Positions 60,901 through 64,000 of a stretch of 64,000 bases of DNA are shown piece by piece (the first letter of the stretch is position 1; every line of letters starts with the position of its first letter). The notes beneath the pieces are model-generated. The model saw only the letters and a program-made list of their open reading frames with translations. It was not told where the DNA came from and did not search any database. The stretch comes from Anaspis maculata (lineage: Eukaryota > Arthropoda > Insecta > Coleoptera > Scraptiidae), in NCBI GenBank assembly GCA_949128115.1, contig OX421965.1:11811420-11875419 (forward strand), written 5' to 3'. Both the position numbers and the translations under genes were made by a program.

Positions 60901-63399
60901 ATGATCATGAATGAATTTGTGTCATTAACATAATGGGGTACTTGCCAATGGAATAGATTTCGCTGGAAATACTTTTGATTGCTAGTATAAGTGATAAGGG
61001 GACTCTACTGAGAATTTCACAAAAATCCCGTCGTTTTCTACAGAGAAAAACGAATTTGAAAAATCCTCCTAAAAGCTTCGCGCCAGGACAGGGATTTTGA
61101 GTGGGGTTGGTCTGACTGTGTGACAATGAAATAATCAAGAATGTCAGGGATGTCACTGTGACACTGTCATTTTGAACATGCTATCGCAAAACCGGTTTCC
61201 TATCGAATTCTCTTACCATGAGCATTTAGACAATAAAGTCGAACAAGGTTTCGAAGAAACTGACTCCAGAAACCTCTTATAACACTGTCTCAGTCGAGAT
61301 AATTTATTTCGAGGGGAAAATATGGAGGATCACCAATAGCACAGAAATAAGAGGCTGAAAATGAACAGTGAGCTTTTATAGGTTCATCATTAGCATACAA
61401 TTCCGGATAGGTAATACTTTAGAGCTACAAGAGATCCATGTGAGGAGGACGCGATGGATCTCCAAATAAAATGTGGGGAGCAGGAACACTGATGTCCGAA
61501 ATGAAGCCGAGGGTCAGCCAGGTCAGAGCACGGGTGACAAACATGCGAAAGGCTTTTAGGTGGACAGCACTGAAGACTAAAGAAAGAGACTAGTTAGGTT
61601 GAACAAGAAATGAACAAAACGAGTAGGTACTTACCGCGTAGATCAAAGCCTCGATAAAAGCAGTCAAAGGCAAAAAAAGGACACAGGAAGAAATTACGGT
61701 CGGCGGTTTGACGTTGTCAGTCAGACTCAGATCTTGTTGTTGTTTGAAAACGGCACCTTGGCGACGTTATATCATTGCCAACCCAACGAGGAAAAAGAGT
61801 CCTTCTATGTTCTATATCTAATATATTTGTGACGTCACAAATATATTTTTAAAACAAGCATTGCGGCCGCAATTTTGGGAATTTAGGAAAAAGAAAAAAT
61901 ACGGGTACATTATTTTCAACCATACTATCGATTAAGCCAATAAAAAAAATCAGGCAAGTACCCCATTATGTAGCGAGTTATGTAGGTACCAAGTTTTCTC
62001 AAAATATGTTTGGAAATGTCAGAAAATAAAATTAAAAATTAATCTTTGAAAAAACTACTTAGTAAAAATTGTTGACTTTTGTTTTCAACCTGTCAACTCT
62101 GAATCGGAAACGTCTGGCTACCATTACCGAACCCTAACAGGTAAAATTCGAAGGGTCTATTAGGCGCCCGTTCTGAAGCTCTACATTTAAAATTCGTGTT
62201 GAACTGGAAGGGTGCTAAGTAGAAACCCACCAACCATTACTGACAAGTGATTTCTATTAATTTGTGTTCAATAATGCAATAATTATAATTTCTATTAATT
62301 GAATCGATCATTATGTAAGTCTGAAAAATTGGAAAGACATTCTTTCTCTTCTGCTTTAATTCAATCCTCAGCCACAAGTATCCTAATCAATGTCATTCCA
62401 TGCACATAAACAGACTAATTACAGTAATTTCGGCGAAAGTATTATCACTAAGTGGCACGTTTCTTTGTGTTAATGTCAATGACATCTTGTGTGGACATCA
62501 TAAAATATTCCTTTATATTACCTACTACCATCCCACTACTTGCTAGGTACGGGTACCAAGTACCAAACATTAAGCTATTTCAAAACAAGCCTAATAGCAG
62601 CCTTGGTTCAGACACTGCTATCATGATAATGTGAGATTTCCAGGCAGCAGCACCTGATATAATTACAAACACATTATTGTTTACCCAAAACAAACATGAG
62701 GCCATTGAAGCCCAAAAAAAACTCGATAAAGTTGAGCCTGTGGCAATAAAAACCCTAATAGAATTGATATTGAAATGGAAAGCCTATCAAATGAATCAAT
62801 CAATAAAACTTTAATCTAATCCTTGAAGGACAAACTTGGGTGTATGCAGCTCGGCTTTCGGTGTAGTTTTTACCTAAAATGTAGCTTTCCAGGCCAGATT
62901 TGACGTACTGTGAGAACCGATTCAGGCTCTTTTTCGTGATTGTGCCCTTGTTGTCGCCACCGAAGCTCGCTTCAGAAATGTTATCGTTCTGCGCCCCCTG
63001 ATAAAACTGGTTCTGGTTGGGTTCGTTGCTGTAGTGCATTCCTGCGTCCCTCGGCGCGTTCGGATTGTTTCCGATTTCGCTGTACGTGTCGTCGTTGTCC
63101 CACTCGTCGTCCCAGTCGTCCTCCTGCGGGCTCTGCACCGTTTCGGCGGGGGTCCACTCGGGGGCCTGCGGCGGCAGCACCGGAGGAGGCATGCTGGGCG
63201 GCTTCGAGTTGTCCACCACCCGTTCCACGTACGCTTCGGGGAAGAGGCCGGAAAGCCCTCTGGAATTGGTGCCCTCCCACCATCCCTCTCCGATGTCTAT
63301 CCGGGTGACACTGAGCACCTCTCCGGAGGCGATGGAGATCTCGGCGGTGCCCGGTTCGCCGGAGAAGTCGTACAGGGCGCGCGCCTTGAACAGAACCAT
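36999..63399 (-). CDS. SH3PX1: SNX9/18/33-family sorting nexin (SH3-PX-BAR), complete
   Basis: Three coding exons: 63399-62874, 51465-50734 and 37384-36999. Both junctions are phase 1 with GT-AG introns of 11,408 and 13,349 bp. Total 547 residues, close to fly SH3PX1 and human SNX9/18. These proteins bind phosphoinositides and dynamin/WASP and shape endocytic membranes. The SH3 domain spans about 1-62 ([29 protein letters not shown]). An acidic low-complexity linker follows ([12 protein letters not shown]). The PX domain in exon 2 has the phosphoinositide-binding RRYKHFDWL and the PPLPDKQ loop. The BAR domain starts in exon 2 and ends with [20 protein letters not shown]. The ATG at 63399 opens directly on the SH3 domain. 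Intron 2 holds a nested odorant receptor gene on the same strand, and both introns are packed with foldback elements. No damage was seen in the coding sequence. Confidence 0.93.
37385..38235. other. Nexin intron 2, right-most part, with small hairpin
   Basis: A short inverted pair lies at 37425-37560: GGTTTCGTACAGACAACC pairs loosely with GGTTGTCTGTATGTAACC, separated by CGATCG words. It suggests a MITE of about 130 bp. Nothing else is recognisable to 38235. Confidence 0.4.
38240..39295. mobile_element. 1.05-kb foldback split by another MITE
   Basis: The left arm (GGTACGAATGACACG, GTGTGGACGATAAGGGACAT) is mirrored by the right arm (ATGTCCCTTATTGTCCACAC, TCGTATCATTGGTACC). Arms are about 260 bp. 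The spacer contains the GGTGGTTTCCACCTA MITE copy 2. Confidence 0.78.
38688..38878. mobile_element. 185-bp MITE, copy 2 (inverted)
   Basis: Inverted relative of 15217-15405. It has GGTTTCCACCTAGACGGTAC at one end and GGCTAGGTGGAAAGCACG at the other, with TGGCAGGTGTACCGAACTTG inside. It lies in the spacer of a foldback. Confidence 0.8.
39768..40110 (-). mobile_element. TACAGGGTGTT-type MITE, copy B
   Basis: Begins TACAGGGTGTTTAATT. Its reverse complement shares AGCATC..AAATAAGTGGA, GATATTTTAGGAGAT and ACCTGGTCATATT with copy A at 34538-34835. It has an A20-type run at about 39836-39856. Confidence 0.75.
40110..40690. repeat. Short palindrome ACCGTGTGATC..CACACGGTAT plus plain intron
   Basis: AATACCGTGTGATCCAAACC at 40203 is mirrored by GGTAAGATCACACGGTATAT at 40309, with TTCCGAACT and ATTCGGAAT inside. 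It is a MITE of about 125 bp. The remainder shows nothing. Confidence 0.6.
40690..40812. mobile_element. CGTACGACGTAACGC MITE, second copy
   Basis: CGTACGACGTAACGC at 40704 and GCGTTACGTCGTACATG ending near 40805 match the ends of the element at 13985-14115. The core of about 75 bp is different. Confidence 0.65.
40813..41835. other. Nexin intron 2, LTR-like debris and ATA-rich microsatellite
   Basis: At 41060-41175 it has GGTCTTCTC, TTAGCAGGTAAAGAAAAGGG and CAATCACAACGTGGGGAG, related to 34400-34520. A TAATAATA run lies at 41352-41435. No gene. Confidence 0.4.
41840..42530. mobile_element. Foldback element, about 0.7 kb
   Basis: The left arm (AATGAATGTTTCAGCA, TTTTCAACAAAATTATC, GGAGACCACAACAC) is mirrored by the right arm (GTGTTGTGGTCTCC, GATAATTTTGTTGAAAAT, TGCTAAAACATTCATT). 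The midpoint is near 42175. Confidence 0.7.
42550..42692. mobile_element. Small MITE with CGGGTGTTTATAAACGT ends
   Basis: CGGGTGTTTATAAACGT at 42554 and ACGTTTATAAACACCCG ending near 42687 bound a 100-bp core. It lies just downstream of the odorant receptor's last exon remnant. Confidence 0.75.
42834..44945 (-). CDS. Insect odorant receptor (7tm_6), possibly broken at its 3' end
   Basis: Five exons join in phase: 44945-44703, 44649-44186, 43377-43276, 43217-43115 and 43065-42907, giving 357 residues. Insect odorant receptors are seven-pass ligand-gated channels that work with the Orco co-receptor in sensory dendrites. Evidence is the hydrophobic pattern from [12 protein letters not shown] onward. 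Family-like segments are [31 protein letters not shown] and [19 protein letters not shown], then [16 protein letters not shown]. The length and the final LETLKK place the end 10-15 residues short of a normal C-terminus. The next possible exon is only 29 bp away and carries [12 protein letters not shown] one base out of frame. Introns are 53, 808, 58, 49 and 29 bp. The gene lies inside intron 2 of the sorting nexin, same strand. Intron 2 of the receptor holds an inverted LTR structure. Confidence 0.8.
43471..43885. mobile_element. Inverted LTR pair with tRNA-Lys primer-binding site
   Basis: Arms of about 185-210 bp (GGCATTCTTCATGGAA, GAAAAGCAGGCATGTCGTTG) are mirrored around 43660. At 43652-43670 the minus strand reads TTGGCGCCCAACGTGGGGC, complementary to the 3' end of tRNA-Lys. 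It lies next to TCTCAACA, a typical LTR end, with TATAAAGC 45 bp upstream. The structure is therefore one LTR with its primer site plus a second, truncated LTR in opposite orientation. It lies within intron 2 of the odorant receptor gene. Confidence 0.65.
45000..45570. other. Upstream region of the odorant receptor
   Basis: Non-coding AT-rich sequence (promoter side of the receptor at 44945). Nothing recognisable except several TAATTAT runs. Confidence 0.35.
45573..48256. mobile_element. 2.7-kb foldback with TACAGGGTGC ends
   Basis: The left end GTACAGGGTGCAGGGC pairs with the right end CGCGCCGCACCCTGTATC. Shared arm words include TCAAGAGCGGATTTGT, ACTGGATCGAAGGACC, CAAGATGGCGGCTCGAGC and GATGTTCGATT. 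The midpoint is near 46910. The inner pair around 46560-46680 and 46985-47110 again has a TACAGGGTGGATTTT end, so the structure is composite. The left arm lacks about 240 bp that the right arm has (about 47810-48050). Confidence 0.82.
45675..45870 (+). pseudogene. DUF4817-like helix-turn-helix relic, left arm
   Basis: The frame reads [20 protein letters not shown] and [10 protein letters not shown]. This resembles the DUF4817 helix-turn-helix common at the N-terminus of arthropod transposase-like proteins (pattern W..rE...vq.y.....s...vqr.FR..F). A mirrored, more broken copy with QERIC and CAVQACL lies at about 48020-48140 on the minus strand. No catalytic domain was seen. Confidence 0.35.
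48260..50680. other. Nexin intron 2, left part, foldback fragments only
   Basis: Contains CACCCTGTATA end-like words at 48602 and 50468 and an AT-rich body. Near 49530-49560 the minus strand reads TGGCTCAGTGGATAGTGC, similar to a tRNA A box, but no matching B box follows. No gene was recognised. Confidence 0.4.
51470..52975. other. Nexin intron 1, right end; G12 run
   Basis: No gene. A run of 12 G lies at about 52361-52372. ACGGGGTGTCCGCTTTTTGA at 52689 resembles a foldback end without a visible partner. Confidence 0.4.
53530..53772. mobile_element. MITE with GGGTTCCACCAAAA ends
   Basis: CACGGGTTCCACCAAAAAAT and ATTTTGGTGGAACCCACGG are 240 bp apart. Present only in the left arm of the surrounding palindrome, so inserted after the palindrome formed. 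Confidence 0.75.
55305..55575. mobile_element. MITE with terminal repeats of about 57 bp
   Basis: CTGCCGTG, TAAGCCTAAAGCGCGTATC and TACATTTTGATAAATTTGAT at 55314-55370 are almost perfectly mirrored at 55510-55570. Present only in the right arm of the surrounding palindrome. Confidence 0.82.
56095..56275. mobile_element. MITE with TTATTACCGAAGGTGGCTGC ends
   Basis: AATTATTATTACCGAAGGTG and GGCTGCGGC are mirrored by GCAGCCACCTTTGGTAATAA at 56248-56267. Inner words AAATCTGAAG and TTGTTTATGTC are also mirrored. Confidence 0.78.
56850..57035 (+). repeat. Degenerate TATTCC minisatellite, copy 1
   Basis: About fifteen variants of (A/G)GTATT(C/T)CC spaced about 12 bp apart. A related block in the same orientation is at 58998-59185. 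Confidence 0.75.
57885..58630. mobile_element. Foldback copy of the 117-bp-repeat family with (GTCC)n
   Basis: GCGGCCAAGATGGCGG and GACAATCGTTCCACTAAT on the left are mirrored by CCGCCGTCATCTTGGCCGCC and related words on the right. Between them are a GTCC/GTCT run and two tandem copies of the TGGCCAGTGG(A/G)CA segment. Related to 5681-6380. Confidence 0.7.
58998..59185 (+). repeat. Degenerate TATTCC minisatellite, copy 2
   Basis: Variants such as AGGTATTCCTAG and GAGTATTCCC at spacing of about 12 bp, followed by TTTGTACAGGTATTCTCGGAG. It reads in the same direction as copy 1 although the host palindrome arms are inverted. Confidence 0.75.
59760..62815. other. Nexin intron 1, left end; one weak exon-like segment
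   Basis: No clear element. A minus-strand open stretch near 61730-61630 reads [20 protein letters not shown] and then a GTAAGT donor at 61637, followed after a CTTCAG (about 61575) by a second open stretch. The frames on the two sides do not join, so no gene is called. Confidence 0.35.
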
Positions 63400-63720
63400 G
63401 TCGGCGTGGAATGCCAGTCGGTGGCATCAAGCGGGGGCGGCCCCTGAACTTTAATGTCGTCGTCGGAGAGCGCCGTGGAGGAGTGTTGTGTTGTGAGTGA
63501 CACTTGCTTAACCTCCAAATGACGTCTAGGGAAAAGGCACTGGCAAAGGCGTGTTCGCACAGAAAGGCGGAGGGCAAGGGCACGAACCGGCACTGGTGGG
63601 CGACACTGCGAATTTCACTGCGGTGATTGTGTTTTCTCAGTTTTCACGGCTATCGTCATCACTTTTATGTAGAACTGTCACTGTGACAACGAGCTGACTG
63701 CGCTCCAGCTGTCGAGGTAC
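63400..63720 (-). promoter_or_regulatory. 5' UTR and promoter region of the sorting nexin
   Basis: GC-richer sequence immediately upstream of the ATG at 63399, consistent with a housekeeping-type promoter. No TATA box at a sensible distance was seen. Overlapping ORFs on both strands here are composition effects. Confidence 0.4.
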
Positions 63721-63729
63721 TTGCGGCGG

Positions 63730-64000
63730 GCGGCGTCTGATGGCGCTGCGGGACAAAAACAGGACGGGACTTGGAATATTTCAAATTCATTCTTATTATT
63801 CACATCAATATTCATTCATGTTTTATTTTAATCAGGCGCAACTTTTTCCACTACTACTATAAAAATTAAAAATCTCCCTTTCTCTCCTTCTCTTCTCCTT
63901 ATCTCTTTCTCTTAGTCAGTGGCGCCAAATAGATCTTTTTTTGTGGCGCTCGCCATACCTCAAAAAGAGGGGGGGGGTCTGGAGGGAGAAAAAAGAGAAA
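63730..64000. other. Right-edge non-coding sequence
   Basis: Pyrimidine-rich CTCTTTCTC runs and a G8 run near 63970. No gene or element recognised. Confidence 0.3.

Noticed and set aside
62940..63593. Several long frames on both strands over the SH3 exon
   Set aside because: They are shadows of the GC-rich coding exon. Only the minus frame starting at 63399 has SH3 motifs and joins the PX exon in phase.
1..64000. CRISPR array, bacterial operons or phage
   Set aside because: Spliced genes and eukaryotic transposons throughout; regular repeats here are satellites and MITEs.

Overview
This is nuclear DNA from an animal, almost certainly an insect. It has short GT-AG introns (53-97 bp) beside introns of more than 10 kb, an odorant-receptor (7tm_6) gene, pogo, hAT and mariner-type transposon ends, and many TACCTACC microsatellite stretches. 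A hemipteran (Sternorrhyncha-like) source is my guess from repeat style only. Five host genes could be assembled exon by exon with consistent phases.

Layout: (1) 1-1344, the 5' part of a Tigger/pogo transposase gene with its terminal-repeat motifs. (2) 2841-3559 (-), the first three coding exons of a GPATCH2-like gene; its G-patch exons lie beyond the left edge. (3) 4.0-25.2 kb, gene-free and almost solid with repeats: two hAT-like elements reusing one 8-bp target, a 117-bp tandem repeat, a 2.45-kb hAT-type composite, a 260-bp satellite split by a mariner-like insertion with TA duplication, and foldback (long palindromic) elements of 0.2-2.6 kb. (4) 25464-28189 (+), a complete TMEM237, a ciliary transition-zone membrane protein. 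(5) 28592-36133 (-), a complete tetraspanin convergent with TMEM237 and carrying BEL/Pao-like LTR debris in an intron. (6) 36999-63399 (-), a complete SNX9/18/33-family sorting nexin (SH3PX1-like: SH3, PX, BAR) in three coding exons with introns of 13.3 and 11.4 kb. An odorant receptor gene (about 42.83-44.95 kb, same strand) is nested in its second intron; the rest of both introns is foldback elements.

The host genes look unrelated to each other. SH3PX1-like is a membrane-remodelling endocytic protein, the tetraspanin organises membrane microdomains, TMEM237 guards the ciliary gate, and the odorant receptor is chemosensory. What unifies the window is its repeat architecture: at least fifteen separate palindromes, many ending in TACAGGGTG, several built concentrically, and a few carrying coding relics in both arms. 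The odorant receptor shows a likely lesion: its last intron is only 29 bp and the expected C-terminal motif sits one base out of frame.

No tRNA, rRNA or CRISPR was seen. Homology calls come from recognising protein motifs by eye, not from searches.
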